The notes: generated by a model from the sequence alone, not told the origin. DNA of 64,000 bases from Chitinimonas arctica (GCF_007431345.1 NZ_CP041730.1:1674001-1738000); one strand, 5' to 3'; shown: positions 19,378 to 30,093, counted from the first letter of the stretch. A program made the numbers and translations.

Positions 19378-20034
19378 ATGCGACTGATCCTGTTGGGCGC
19401 CCCCGGCGCTGGCAAAGGCACTCAAGCCAACTTCATCAAAGAGAAGTTCGGTATTCCACAAATCTCCACCGGCGACATGCTGCGCGCCGCCGTGAAGGCC
19501 GGCACCCCGCTGGGCCTGGAAGCCAAATCCATCATGGACGCCGGCGGCCTGGTGCGCGACGACATCATCATTGGACTGGTCAAGGAACGCATCGCCCAGC
19601 CCGATGCAGCCAACGGCTTTCTGTTCGACGGCTTCCCGCGCACCATCCCGCAGGCCGACGCCTTGAAGGAAGCCGGCGTGGATATCGATTTCGTCGTTGA
19701 AATCGACGTACCCGATTCGGAAATCGTCGAGCGCATCACCGGTCGCCGCGTGCACTCCGCCTCCGGCCGGGTCTACCACGTCAAGTTCAACCCGCCCAAA
19801 GTGGCCGGCAAGGACGACGAAACCGGCGACGACCTGGTCCAGCGCGATGACGACAGCGAAGCGGTGGTCACCAAGCGCCTGGGCGTCTACCACGAACAAA
19901 CCGAAGTCCTGGTGGGCTATTACGGCCAGCTGGCCCAGTCGGGCAATGCCAAGGCACCCAAGTATATTAAGGTGGCGGGCGTGGGCGCGGTTGACGCCAT
20001 CCGTGATCGCGTCTTCCAGGCGCTGGGCGCTTAA
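19378..20034 (+). CDS. adk: Adenylate kinase
   Basis: Interconverts 2 ADP with ATP and AMP; 218 residues, long-LID type. P-loop GAPGAGKGTQA, ISTGDMLRAAVK (AMP site), FDGFPRTIPQAD, GRRVHSASGRVYH opening the LID, and DDLVQRDDDSEAVVTKRL. The LID lacks the four zinc cysteines, normal for proteobacteria. It stands alone, 78 bp after kdsB, and ends at a strong hairpin. Confidence 0.97.
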   Translation: MRLILLGAPGAGKGTQANFIKEKFGIPQISTGDMLRAAVKAGTPLGLEAKSIMDAGGLVRDDIIIGLVKERIAQPDAANGFLFDGFPRTIPQADALKEAGVDIDFVVEIDVPDSEIVERITGRRVHSASGRVYHVKFNPPKVAGKDDETGDDLVQRDDDSEAVVTKRLGVYHEQTEVLVGYYGQLAQSGNAKAPKYIKVAGVGAVDAIRDRVFQALGA

Positions 20035-20043
20035 GGCGTACCG

Positions 20044-20084
20044 GCAAATGAAAACAGGCGGAATTCCCGCCTGTTTTCATTTGC
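20044..20084 (+). terminator. Terminator hairpin after adk
   Basis: Perfect 18-bp stem (arm starts gcaaatgaaaacaggcgg) with a 5-nt loop. The T-rich part lies in the distal arm rather than after it. It is 9 bp past the adk stop. Confidence 0.85.
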
Positions 20085-20144
20085 GCGCGCGGAAAACTAT
20101 TGCCGCGTACGTCGGTCCGAAGGGGCCTCGACAGGAAGGCAGCC

Positions 20145-20765
20145 ATGTACCACGGTGAACGCTTCAACAGCATCAGCCATCTGATCGGCTCGATATTCAG
20201 TGTTACCGGCCTGGTGGTCCTGGTCGTCCTGGCCAGCCTGCAAGGCGATCCGTGGAAGATCGTCAGCTTCAGCATCTACGGTGCCACCCTGGTCGTGCTG
20301 TATACCGCCTCCACCGTCTATCACAGCATTCGCCAGCCGCGCGCCAAGGCGTGGCTGCGCAAGCTCGACCATAGCGCCATCTACCTGCTGATTGCCGGCA
20401 GCTACACCCCTTTCGCCTTGATCACCCTGCGCGGTACTTGGGGTTGGCTGCTGTTCGGCTTGAGTTGGGGCCTGGCCATCTTCGGCATCGCCCAGGAGCT
20501 GACCCTGGGCCGGCGCACCCGGGTGCTGTCGCTGATCCTGTATGTGGTGATGGGTTGGCTGGTACTGATCGCCATCAAGCCCTTGATGGCGGCCCTGCCG
20601 GCCGGCGGGCTGGCCTGGCTGGCGGCGGGTGGCGTGGTCTACAGCCTCGGCATCTATTTCTACCTCAACGACGAGCGGGTACGGCACTACCACGGGATCT
20701 GGCACCTGTTCGTACTGGGTGGCAGTATCTGTCAATATGTCAGTGTTCTTTTCTATGTCGCTTAG
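20145..20765 (+). CDS. Hemolysin III / TrhA family membrane protein
   Basis: 206 residues, about seven membrane helices. ATG at 20145 follows AGGAAGG. Family hallmarks are YHGERFNSISHLIGSIF at the N-terminus, the metal-type motif STVYHSIRQ, LDHSAIYLLIAGSYTPF and the C-terminal HYHGIWHLFVLGGS with conserved His residues. Bacterial members (YqfA/TrhA) are tied to membrane energetics; the hemolysin name comes from a Bacillus homologue and need not apply. Own transcription unit between adk and the SRPBCC gene. Confidence 0.88.
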   Translation: MYHGERFNSISHLIGSIFSVTGLVVLVVLASLQGDPWKIVSFSIYGATLVVLYTASTVYHSIRQPRAKAWLRKLDHSAIYLLIAGSYTPFALITLRGTWGWLLFGLSWGLAIFGIAQELTLGRRTRVLSLILYVVMGWLVLIAIKPLMAALPAGGLAWLAAGGVVYSLGIYFYLNDERVRHYHGIWHLFVLGGSICQYVSVLFYVA

Positions 20766-20827
20766 TGCGCGGCGTAAGCCCGGGTTTCCGACTACAATTC
20801 CCGGTTTCCCGACCGCTGGAGCCCGTC

Positions 20828-21400
20828 ATGCGAAAATTGCTGCCGCTTGGCCTTGTCAGTCTGCTCGCCTTTCCGGCCCACGCGGCTGAACAGGGCATCG
20901 AATTGGCCGTCACCGTCAAGGCGCCGGTTGCCGAGGTCTGGAAGGCCTGGACGACCAGCCAGGGTATCAGCAGTTTTTTTGCGCCGGAAGCGCTGGTCGA
21001 GGCCCGGCCTGACGGTGCATTCCATATCATTATCGATCCCTACGCGCCCAGCGGCCTGCAAGGGGCGGACGATATGAAGGTGCTGGCGGTCGAACAGGAA
21101 CGCATGCTGTCCTTCACCTGGAATGCGCCTCCCCATCTGCCGCAGGCCCGCCAACAACGCACCGTGGTTGTGCTGCGCTTTGCCCCGCAAGGCGAAACCA
21201 CCCAGCTGACGCTCAGCCACCTGGGCTGGGGCAGCGGTGGCGAGTGGCCCAAGGCGCGCGCCTATTTCGAGAAGGCCTGGCCCAACGTGCTCAAGCAGTT
21301 GCAGACCCGTTTCGAGACCGGCAAGCCGCAGGATTGGACCGCCTGGCGCGAACAACTCAAGCAATGGCATGCCAGCGAGGCAGCCAAACCCAAACCCTGA
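20828..21400 (+). CDS. SRPBCC / AHSA1-domain protein with signal peptide
   Basis: 190 residues. A signal peptide (MRKLLPLGLVSLLAFPAHAA) is followed by a START-like AHSA1 domain: VTVKAPVAEVWKAWTT, GISSFFAPEALVEARPDGAFHI, and LSHLGWGSGGEWPKARAYFEKAWPNVLKQL. Most AHSA1 proteins are cytoplasmic, so the export signal is noteworthy; the function is unknown (small-hydrophobic-ligand binding inferred from fold). 23 bp upstream of the phosphofructokinase start, so the two may be co-transcribed. Confidence 0.8.
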   Translation: MRKLLPLGLVSLLAFPAHAAEQGIELAVTVKAPVAEVWKAWTTSQGISSFFAPEALVEARPDGAFHIIIDPYAPSGLQGADDMKVLAVEQERMLSFTWNAPPHLPQARQQRTVVVLRFAPQGETTQLTLSHLGWGSGGEWPKARAYFEKAWPNVLKQLQTRFETGKPQDWTAWREQLKQWHASEAAKPKP

Positions 21401-21423
21401 TTTCCCATCCCCCGAGACTCACC

Positions 21424-22683
21424 ATGACCGTGAAAAACGCCTTCTACGCCCAATCGGGCGGTGTTACCGCCGTGATCAATGCGTCCGCCGCCGGCGTGAT
21501 CGAGACCGCCCGCCAGCACGGCGACAAGATCGGCACCGTCTACGCCGGCCGCAACGGCATCATCGGCGCGCTGACCGAAGACCTGATCGACACCTCACTG
21601 GAATCGGCCGAGGATATCGCCCGCCTCAAGCACACCCCGTCCGGCGCCTTCGGTTCCTGCCGCTACAAGCTCAAGAGCGTGGAAAGCCATCGCGAACAGT
21701 ACGAACGACTGATCGAGGTCTTCAAGGCCCACGATATCGGCTACTTCTTCTACAACGGCGGCGGCGATTCGGCCGACACCTGCTACAAGATCGCCCAGTT
21801 GTCGGAAACCATGGGCTATCCCATCCAGGCCATCCACGTGCCCAAGACGGTGGACAACGACCTGCCTATCACCGACTGCTGCCCCGGCTTCGGTTCGGTC
21901 GCCAAGTATGTCGCCACCTCCATCCGCGAAGCGGGCTACGACGTCGCCTCCATGTCCAAGACCTCGACCAAGGTCTTTATCCTGGAAGTGATGGGCCGCC
22001 ACGCCGGCTGGATCACCGCTGCCTGCGGCCTGGCCGCCGAAACCGCCGGCGAGGGTCCGCATATCCTGCTGTTCCCCGAAATCGAGTTCGACGAGGAACG
22101 CTTCCTGGCCAAGGTCAAGGAAACCGTGGAGAAGTACGACCACTGCGTAATCGGCGTATCCGAGGGCATCAAGAACAAGGACGGCAAATTCCTCAGCGAA
22201 ACCGGCCTGAAGGACGCCTTTGGCCATGCCCAGCTGGGCGGCGTCGCGCCGACCATCGCCAGCTTGGTCAAGGATAAGCTTGGCTATAAATACCACTGGG
22301 CCGTGGCCGACTACCTGCAGCGCGCCGCCCGCCATATCGCCAGCAAGACCGATGTGGAGCAAGCCTATGCGCTGGGCAAGGCCGCCGTCGAGATGGCCCT
22401 GGCCGGCAAGAATTCGGTCATGCCCGCCATCCGCCGCCTCAGCGACGCACCTTATCGCTGGGATATCGCCGAAGCCCCGCTGAGCCAGGTCGCCAATGTC
22501 GAGAAATTCATGCCGCGCGACTTCATCACGGCAGACGGCTTCCATATCACCGACGCCTGCCGCCGCTATCTGTCGCCGCTGATCGAAGGCGAAGACTACC
22601 CGCCGTTCCGCAATGGCCTGCCCGATTACGTGCGGCTGCAGAACGTCGCTATCCCCAAGAAACTGGCCGAGTTCAAGATTTGA
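21424..22683 (+). CDS. pfp: 6-phosphofructokinase, pyrophosphate-dependent type
   Basis: 419 residues. Sequence blocks are GGVTAVINASAAG at the N-terminus, YNGGGDSADT (metal/phosphate site) and PKTVDNDLPITDCCPGFGS. The Lys in PKTVDND and the Asp-containing GGDS block in place of the ATP-type GGDGS Gly are the published marks of PPi rather than ATP use. EVMGRHAGW is the fructose-6-phosphate site. The reversible PPi enzyme allows both glycolysis and gluconeogenesis, which fits pckG 1.6 kb away. The start at 21424 matches family length; the following small gene overlaps the stop. Confidence 0.9.
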   Translation: MTVKNAFYAQSGGVTAVINASAAGVIETARQHGDKIGTVYAGRNGIIGALTEDLIDTSLESAEDIARLKHTPSGAFGSCRYKLKSVESHREQYERLIEVFKAHDIGYFFYNGGGDSADTCYKIAQLSETMGYPIQAIHVPKTVDNDLPITDCCPGFGSVAKYVATSIREAGYDVASMSKTSTKVFILEVMGRHAGWITAACGLAAETAGEGPHILLFPEIEFDEERFLAKVKETVEKYDHCVIGVSEGIKNKDGKFLSETGLKDAFGHAQLGGVAPTIASLVKDKLGYKYHWAVADYLQRAARHIASKTDVEQAYALGKAAVEMALAGKNSVMPAIRRLSDAPYRWDIAEAPLSQVANVEKFMPRDFITADGFHITDACRRYLSPLIEGEDYPPFRNGLPDYVRLQNVAIPKKLAEFKI

Positions 22684-23066
22684 AGCCAGCCGCGGATGCC
22701 GATGCGCTGCAGCAGTTCTTTATCTCGCTCGTGAACCACAGCGAGACCGCACTGACGCTGCAGTCCTTCCATGCCTCCGCGGGCTGCGGCTGGGTACAGG
22801 AACCCGTCGCCGGCGATCTGATTGCCGCCGGCGACGAACGGGTCTGGTGCGGCATGCCGTGGGATCTGGCCTGCCCGGTCGAGGTCGATCTGGATTTGGG
22901 CGTGCAGGGTGGCGGTGCGATCCGTATCCGGTTCAGCCGCCGCTACCCGGCGCCCGCCGATGGCAGCCTGCAGCTGGACGCGGCGCACTTGCTGGGTAGC
23001 GCCGAACTGCAGCGGGCTGAATCCAGCAGTCCCTTCTTGATGACCATCGTTCGACAGGCGTTTTAG
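22680..23066 (+). CDS. Hypothetical protein, coupled to the phosphofructokinase gene
   Basis: 128 residues from a TTG that overlaps the pfp stop; an internal GTG at 22731 is an alternative. No family recognised. The composition suggests a small beta-rich domain (SETALTLQSFHASAGCGW, VEVDLDLGVQGGGAIRIRF) with two or three cysteines. GC at third positions is like real genes of this window, and the frame stays open until the AT-rich region begins, which supports coding. Confidence 0.5.
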   Translation: MKPAADADALQQFFISLVNHSETALTLQSFHASAGCGWVQEPVAGDLIAAGDERVWCGMPWDLACPVEVDLDLGVQGGGAIRIRFSRRYPAPADGSLQLDAAHLLGSAELQRAESSSPFLMTIVRQAF

Positions 23067-23359
23067 AACGACTGATTATAAGCCTGGCTTTTTCAGTCAC
23101 TTCCTTACAGCCTGCTTGTTTTTACGCTCTACAAAACGCAACAATTTCACGTTATAGACAAAAGCATGAAAAATATTTTCAGGTGAAAATGAATCTGCGT
23201 TGTTATTAACAGGTGAAATTATTGAATAAATACCAGCAAAACCCAGCCTTGCACACCAACGAATATCTGTGTGCTTAGCGCATTGAAATTACTTACTACC
23301 CAAACCACATCAACACAAAAAGCACCTATAGTTTTTTATTATAATACTCAAGGAAACAC
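23067..23359. other. AT-rich non-coding stretch before the second LRR gene
   Basis: 293 bp much richer in A/T than the flanks. It contains a direct repeat of caggtgaaa 30 bp apart (23180-23188 and 23210-23218). It likely carries the promoter of the LRR gene, with AAGGAAA just before its start. Nothing else recognised. Confidence 0.45.
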
Positions 23360-24199
23360 ATGCTTAATTCCCCCGTCACTCACCATTCTTCCTTATCATC
23401 CCCGAGCCATTCAAATCAACACCCGACTTCCCGCACCGCACTGTTCTCAGCAATTAACCTTTTAAATGCCAACGACACCACGCTAACCAGGCTTTTCCTA
23501 GTCAGCGAGCAAATCAATAGCGGGGATATAAAGCTACTGGCCGCAGCGCTTGCCAACAATACGCACCTCACATCAATTTTCTTACAAAGCAATGATATCG
23601 GCGACGAAGGCGCGAGAGCGCTTGCCGATGCGCTTGGTAAGAACGGCTCCGTTACTCACCTCAACCTGGGCTACAACAACATCGGTGCAGCAGGTGCAGA
23701 AGCGTTAGCGGATGTAATATGCCTAGCCAAGCATCCTGTTAGCCTTGACTTGACTGGCAATAAAATTGGCCCGCAAGGCGCGAGGGCGTTCGCCAAGGTG
23801 CTTGAGCAAAATGCACCGCTTGATTATCTCAATCTGAACCGGTGCGAAATCGGTGACGTAGGTGCCACAGCGCTGGCCTTGGCACTGCCAAAAAACAACC
23901 AGCTCACCACCCTTTCGCTTGATTCCAATCAGATCGAAACGCTGCCAGCCGTAGAATTGGGTATAGCACTCCATAAGAATAACACGCTTAATCATCTCAG
24001 CATGTTCGACAACTGCATCGACGACCCTGGCGCCAAAGCGCTAGCGGCAGGCTTGGGGAAAAATAAAAGCAAGCCGTTTCCTAATTCGCTTCAACTATCC
24101 AGAAATACCATAAGCGAGAACGGCCAGGACGCGCTACAGCAAACCCGGACAGACCGCTCCTTCTATGTCAACATTTTATTTGGGGGCCAGCGTCCGTAA
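23360..24199 (+). CDS. Leucine-rich repeat protein (ribonuclease-inhibitor type), second copy
   Basis: 279 residues, no signal peptide. A Ser/His/Pro-rich N-terminus (1-30) precedes about seven RNI-type LRRs of about 28 residues filling the rest: LTSIFLQSNDIGDEGARALADALGKN, VTHLNLGYNNIGAAGAEALADVI, VSLDLTGNKIGPQGARAFAKVLEQN, LDYLNLNRCEIGDVGATALALALPKN and further copies. The shape is a NOD-like-receptor-type solenoid that binds proteins. Base composition is unlike the neighbours. It is related in repeat type to the gene at 14891 but has a different N-terminus. An effector or host-interaction role is only a hypothesis. Confidence 0.82.
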   Translation: MLNSPVTHHSSLSSPSHSNQHPTSRTALFSAINLLNANDTTLTRLFLVSEQINSGDIKLLAAALANNTHLTSIFLQSNDIGDEGARALADALGKNGSVTHLNLGYNNIGAAGAEALADVICLAKHPVSLDLTGNKIGPQGARAFAKVLEQNAPLDYLNLNRCEIGDVGATALALALPKNNQLTTLSLDSNQIETLPAVELGIALHKNNTLNHLSMFDNCIDDPGAKALAAGLGKNKSKPFPNSLQLSRNTISENGQDALQQTRTDRSFYVNILFGGQRP

Positions 24200-24324
24200 A
24201 AATCAAGAAGGGTGAACTGAAAGATTGGTCCTGCGCTGAACTCGCTTCCCTACCCATCATTTACAGGCAAGGGCCGGGTCGTTTACATGCCGGCCGCGGG
24301 GTGGCCGGCATGTAGCGAACCCGA

Positions 24325-26148
<1,824 letters not shown>

Positions 26149-26525
26149 GAAAAACCTCGTCGAGAGTAGCAAGAACTGGCCGCACTACGCTTGCGGTGGC
26201 GTGCACGGAAGAAATCAAGGGCGTAATTCTCGCAAATTCAGCGGCGTTAGTCGCAACTAAATTGTAGCAAGCAGTTGCTTGACTACGGAAAATGGCGGGT
26301 GATGCAGCGAATTTTGACCGCAAGAGATTCGCGAATTGGGTGCTTTGCATCGATAAGCGCACTGCCCAACAAAGTAGACGGACACACCAATAAGCAATAC
26401 GTTCATTAAAAATCAAATAGATAACGGGATGCCGCGCTTACTTCCAGTCAACACATCACAGTTTCGCTGCCGTTGCCGCGGCAAAGTGGGAAATCCTGTA
26501 GTCCATAGGACTTCCCCACCCGGCA
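26149..26525. promoter_or_regulatory. pckG upstream region with palindrome
   Basis: 377 bp without a gene, between pckG and miaA (same strand). On the minus strand a -10-like TACAAT (26261-26266) lies directly beside the palindrome CAAGCA-N2-TGCTTG (26268-26281), which would occupy the promoter spacer. The distal part (26290-26525) is AT-rich but shows nothing else I can name; no terminator for a plus-strand unit is needed here. Confidence 0.4.
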
Positions 26526-27470
26526 CTACGGCAGCGTTGCCTCGATACAAGCCAACACCGCCGCCTCCAAATCCGGCCGCAGGCAATCGAAGGCCTGCGT
26601 ATCGTCCATGCCGCGCAACCAGGTAATCTGGCGTTTGGCCAACTGGCGGGTGGCGGCGATGCCAGTCTCGCGCAGGCCGGCCATGTCGATATAGCCTTCC
26701 AGGTATTGCCAGGCCTGCCGATAGCCGACGCAGCGCATGGACGGCATATCGGGATCGAGCGGGTAGTGGCGCCGCAGCGCCTCCAATTCATCGAGCAGGC
26801 CGTCCGCCAGCATCTGCTCGAAGCGCAGCGCGATACGGTCATGCAGCACGGCCCGCTGCTCGGCCAGCAGGGCGATCTTGCAAAGCCGGTAGGGCAAGGC
26901 CGCGTTGCTCTGTTCCGCCAGCCACTGCGACATGGGCTTGCCCGAGACCAGCACCACTTCCAGGGCCCGGCCGATCCGCTGGCTGTCGTTGGCGCTTAAG
27001 CGGGCAGCGGTAGGCGGGTCGAGTTGCGCCAGCCGCGCATGCATGGCCGGCCAGCCCGACTCGGCCGCGTCCGCCTCCAGTTGGGCGCGCATCGATGGAT
27101 CGGCGCGCGGCAGATCGTGCAAGCCATATTGGAGGGCGTTGAAGTACAGCATGGTGCCGCCGACCAGTAGCGGAATCTTGCCGCGCGCGCTGATATCGGC
27201 CATCAGCGGCAAGGCATCGTCGCAAAAACGCGCGGCCGAATAGCTTTCGGTCGGGTCGATCAGGTCGATCAGATGATGGGGCGCCTCCGCCAGGGTAGCC
27301 GCATCGGGCTTGGCAGTGCCGATATCCATATCGCGGTAGACCAGGGCGGAATCGACCGAGATCAGCTCCACCGGCAGTTGCCGCAACAGGCTGACCGCCA
27401 GCGCGGTCTTGCCGCTGGCGGTGGGGCCCATCAGAAAGATGGCCGGCGGCAGTACACCGTGGGCGCTCAT
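26526..27470 (-). CDS. miaA: tRNA dimethylallyltransferase
   Basis: Adds the isopentenyl group to A37 of tRNAs reading UNN codons; 314 residues. Motifs: LMGPTASGKTALAV (P-loop), DSALVYRDMDIGTAKPD, HHLIDLIDPTESYSAARF, LLVGGTMLYFNALQYGL and the C-terminal RQLAKRQITWLRGM. The start overlaps the stop of the membrane-protein gene (ATGA), so it is the last gene of mutL-membrane protein-miaA. Confidence 0.96.
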   Translation of the reverse strand: MSAHGVLPPAIFLMGPTASGKTALAVSLLRQLPVELISVDSALVYRDMDIGTAKPDAATLAEAPHHLIDLIDPTESYSAARFCDDALPLMADISARGKIPLLVGGTMLYFNALQYGLHDLPRADPSMRAQLEADAAESGWPAMHARLAQLDPPTAARLSANDSQRIGRALEVVLVSGKPMSQWLAEQSNAALPYRLCKIALLAEQRAVLHDRIALRFEQMLADGLLDELEALRRHYPLDPDMPSMRCVGYRQAWQYLEGYIDMAGLRETGIAATRQLAKRQITWLRGMDDTQAFDCLRPDLEAAVLACIEATLP

Positions 27471-28237
27471 GATGCCCTCCCCGCCAGGCGGGTAGCCACC
27501 AGGCCCACCAACAGGCCGGCGACCAGCGCCGGTGCGAAGGCCCAGCCACCCAGCGCGTCCGCGCTATGCCCCAACACCATGAAGAACACCGCAAATCCCA
27601 TCAGTCCGGTCAGAAAACCGCGCAGGGCCAATAACAAGGCATCGCGGCCGGCATTGGCGAAGGTAAAGGCCGGGATCACCGTCGCCGCGACCGGCGCGCC
27701 TGTGAAGATACCGGTCAGGGTCGGACCGAACAGGCTGGCGGCCGCGGTCAGCGACAGCACCAGCGTAGCGGCCGCCAGCATGCGCGTCACCAATTCGATG
27801 CGCGGCAAGCGGGCCGGCGGCGGTGCTGCCTGGGGCTTGGGCAGGCATCGGGTCGCCGCCAGCCATAGGCCGGGCAAGACCGCCAAACCCAGCAGGGCGG
27901 AATGGGACAGTCCGGTGAAATCAAGCGCCAGGCCGGCCGTGACATAGCCGGCCCAACCGATCGGAATGGCGATATACCAACGCCACCGGGCACTGGCATA
28001 GCCGACCAGCAGCATATAGACGATATTGGCCCACACACCGACCGGCGCGGCCCGGGCCACCTCGATCGCGTACGGACTGCCCTGGCTCAGCCACAGCGCC
28101 AATACCACCGGTCCACCCACCAGCGGCAGGCCGCCCATCAGGCCGGCCACATTGGGCCCCCAACGCTTGCCGGCCAAACTGGCGAGGCCGATCAGCGCCG
28201 GCGCGGCAAATATCTTGACCAATAGCGCGGTACTCAT
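27467..28237 (-). CDS. Hypothetical integral membrane protein between mutL and miaA
   Basis: 256 residues, about eight hydrophobic helices, starting MSTALLVKIFAAPALIGLASLAGKRWGPNVAGLMGGLP. The GPNVAGLMGGLPLVGGPVVLAL stretch is Gly-rich and the likely functional core. I do not recognise the family beyond a general resemblance to small permease-like proteins. It starts at a TGATG overlap with the mutL stop and ends at an ATGA overlap with miaA, so it is translationally coupled on both sides. Its function is unknown. Confidence 0.8.
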   Translation of the reverse strand: MSTALLVKIFAAPALIGLASLAGKRWGPNVAGLMGGLPLVGGPVVLALWLSQGSPYAIEVARAAPVGVWANIVYMLLVGYASARWRWYIAIPIGWAGYVTAGLALDFTGLSHSALLGLAVLPGLWLAATRCLPKPQAAPPPARLPRIELVTRMLAAATLVLSLTAAASLFGPTLTGIFTGAPVAATVIPAFTFANAGRDALLLALRGFLTGLMGFAVFFMVLGHSADALGGWAFAPALVAGLLVGLVATRLAGRAS

Positions 28238-30093
28238 CACTGGCCCCGCATGAATAGTTTGTCCAACTCGTTCATCGACAGCCTGAACCAGGTGGGCCGG
28301 CCGTGGTTGCACTGACCGGACCGTTCGGTCGCTTCCATCTCGCGCAGCAGCGCGTTCATTTCCGGCAAGGTGAGGCTACGATTGGCGCGCACCGCGCCGT
28401 GGCAGGCCATGCTGGCCAACAGCTCGTCGCGTTTTTCGGTCAGTACGCGGCTGGCGCCCACCTCGCGGATATCGGCCAGGACCGAGCGGGCCAGTTCGAC
28501 CGGATCGGCATCGCGCAACAACATGGGAATCGAGCGCACCGCCAGTTGATTCGGGCCCAGTACCGCCATCTCGAAACCCAGTTGGGCCAGCGCCTCGCCG
28601 TGCTCCTCCACCGTCGCCACATCGAGCCGGTCGGCCGGGAAAGCCAATGGAATAAGCATGGGCTGGGTTGGTAGGCTATCGGTATCGAGCGCAGTTTTTA
28701 GCTTTTCGTATACCACCCGCTCATGGGCAGCATGCATATCCACCACGATCAAGCCGTCGCGGATCTGGGCCAGTACATAGACGCCATGCAATTGCGCCAG
28801 CGCGAAACCCAGCGGCGGGAAATCGTCTTCGCTCGCAGGCAGTCCGTTGCGCGCGGCAACCGGACTGAACGATGGCGGTGCGCTACAGGCCGGCGCTTTC
28901 CGCTCGGCCTCGCGCACCCCGCTGAACAGGGTGCCGTAGAAGTCTCCAGCGCCCTCGGTACGGGACGCCAGCGGCATGCGGATCTGCTGGAAACTCGGTG
29001 CCGCGTAGGGTGCCGGTGCCGCTGCTTGCGCAAAGGGCGACGTCTCGGCGTCCGCCGGCACGCCATCGGTCAGTGCCGTCGCACCGACAGCCGGCAAGGC
29101 GCCGGCACGGGTACTCGCCAAGGCCTTGTTGAGCGAATGGAACAGAAAGCGGTGGATGGCTTGCGATTCGCGGAACCGTACCTCGGTCTTGGTGGGATGG
29201 ACATTCACGTCGACCCCTTCCGGATCCAGCTCGATAAACAGCACATAGAGCGGTTGGCGATCCAGGTGCAGTACATCGCGGTAGGCTTCGCGCACCGCGT
29301 GCAGCACCACCTTGTCGCGCACAAAACGGCCATTCACGAACACGAACTGGGCATCGCGGCCCGAGCGTGAAATGGTCGGCGAGCCGGCGAACCCGCGCAG
29401 GCGCAGCGGACCGGCGGCTTCGTCGATGGCCAGCATGCTGTCGGCGAATTCGTTGCCCAGTACCGCGCGCATGCGCTCGGCCGGGCTCTCCATCTTGAGA
29501 CGCCACTGCACCTTGCCATTGTGGGTCATCATCAAGGCCAGATCGGGCCGGGACAGCGCGATGCGTTTGAATACATCCTCGCAGTGGGCGTACTCGGTAC
29601 TGGCAGTCTTCAGGAATTTACGGCGGGCCGGCACATTGAAATACAGATCGCGCACTTCGATGGTGGTGCCCGCCGCCAACGCGGCCGGCTCGGCCTCGTG
29701 GATCTGGCCATTATCGGCAGCCACCCGCCAGGCTTGGTCCCCGCCGGCCAGGCGGCTGCTCAGCAGCAGTTGCGAGACCGAGGCGATACTGGCCAGGCCC
29801 TCGCCCCGAAAACCGAGGGTACTGACCCGGTGCAGGTCTTCCAGGCTGGCGATCTTGCTGGTGGCATGGCGGCTGAGCGCCAAGGCCAACTCCTCGCGCG
29901 CGATGCCGCCGCCGTCATCGCTGACCCGTATCAGTTTGCATCCCCCTTCGGCGAGGTCTACGCTGACAGCGCCGGCCCCCGCATCCAGACTGTTTTCCAG
30001 CAACTCCTTCAATGCAGAAGCCGGCCGCTCCACGACCTCGCCGGCAGCGATCTGATTGACTAGGTGGTCGGGCAAGGGGCGGATTTTGGACAT
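28237..30093 (-). CDS. mutL: DNA mismatch repair protein MutL (endonuclease-motif type)
   Basis: 618 residues. The N-terminal GHKL ATPase has ELLENSLDAGA, DDGGGI and GFRGEGLASI. The second domain follows, ending about residue 330, then a Pro/Ala-rich linker. The C-terminal dimerisation domain carries DMHAAHERVVYEKLK (Asp452), fitting the D-x-H-A-x2-E-x4-E metal site found in endonuclease MutL proteins such as that of Neisseria and absent from E. coli. The accompanying C-terminal ACHGAVRANR and CNHGRPTW motifs are also present. This suggests mutH-independent nicking. It heads an operon with the membrane protein and miaA. Confidence 0.96.
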   Translation of the reverse strand: MSKIRPLPDHLVNQIAAGEVVERPASALKELLENSLDAGAGAVSVDLAEGGCKLIRVSDDGGGIAREELALALSRHATSKIASLEDLHRVSTLGFRGEGLASIASVSQLLLSSRLAGGDQAWRVAADNGQIHEAEPAALAAGTTIEVRDLYFNVPARRKFLKTASTEYAHCEDVFKRIALSRPDLALMMTHNGKVQWRLKMESPAERMRAVLGNEFADSMLAIDEAAGPLRLRGFAGSPTISRSGRDAQFVFVNGRFVRDKVVLHAVREAYRDVLHLDRQPLYVLFIELDPEGVDVNVHPTKTEVRFRESQAIHRFLFHSLNKALASTRAGALPAVGATALTDGVPADAETSPFAQAAAPAPYAAPSFQQIRMPLASRTEGAGDFYGTLFSGVREAERKAPACSAPPSFSPVAARNGLPASEDDFPPLGFALAQLHGVYVLAQIRDGLIVVDMHAAHERVVYEKLKTALDTDSLPTQPMLIPLAFPADRLDVATVEEHGEALAQLGFEMAVLGPNQLAVRSIPMLLRDADPVELARSVLADIREVGASRVLTEKRDELLASMACHGAVRANRSLTLPEMNALLREMEATERSGQCNHGRPTWFRLSMNELDKLFMRGQ

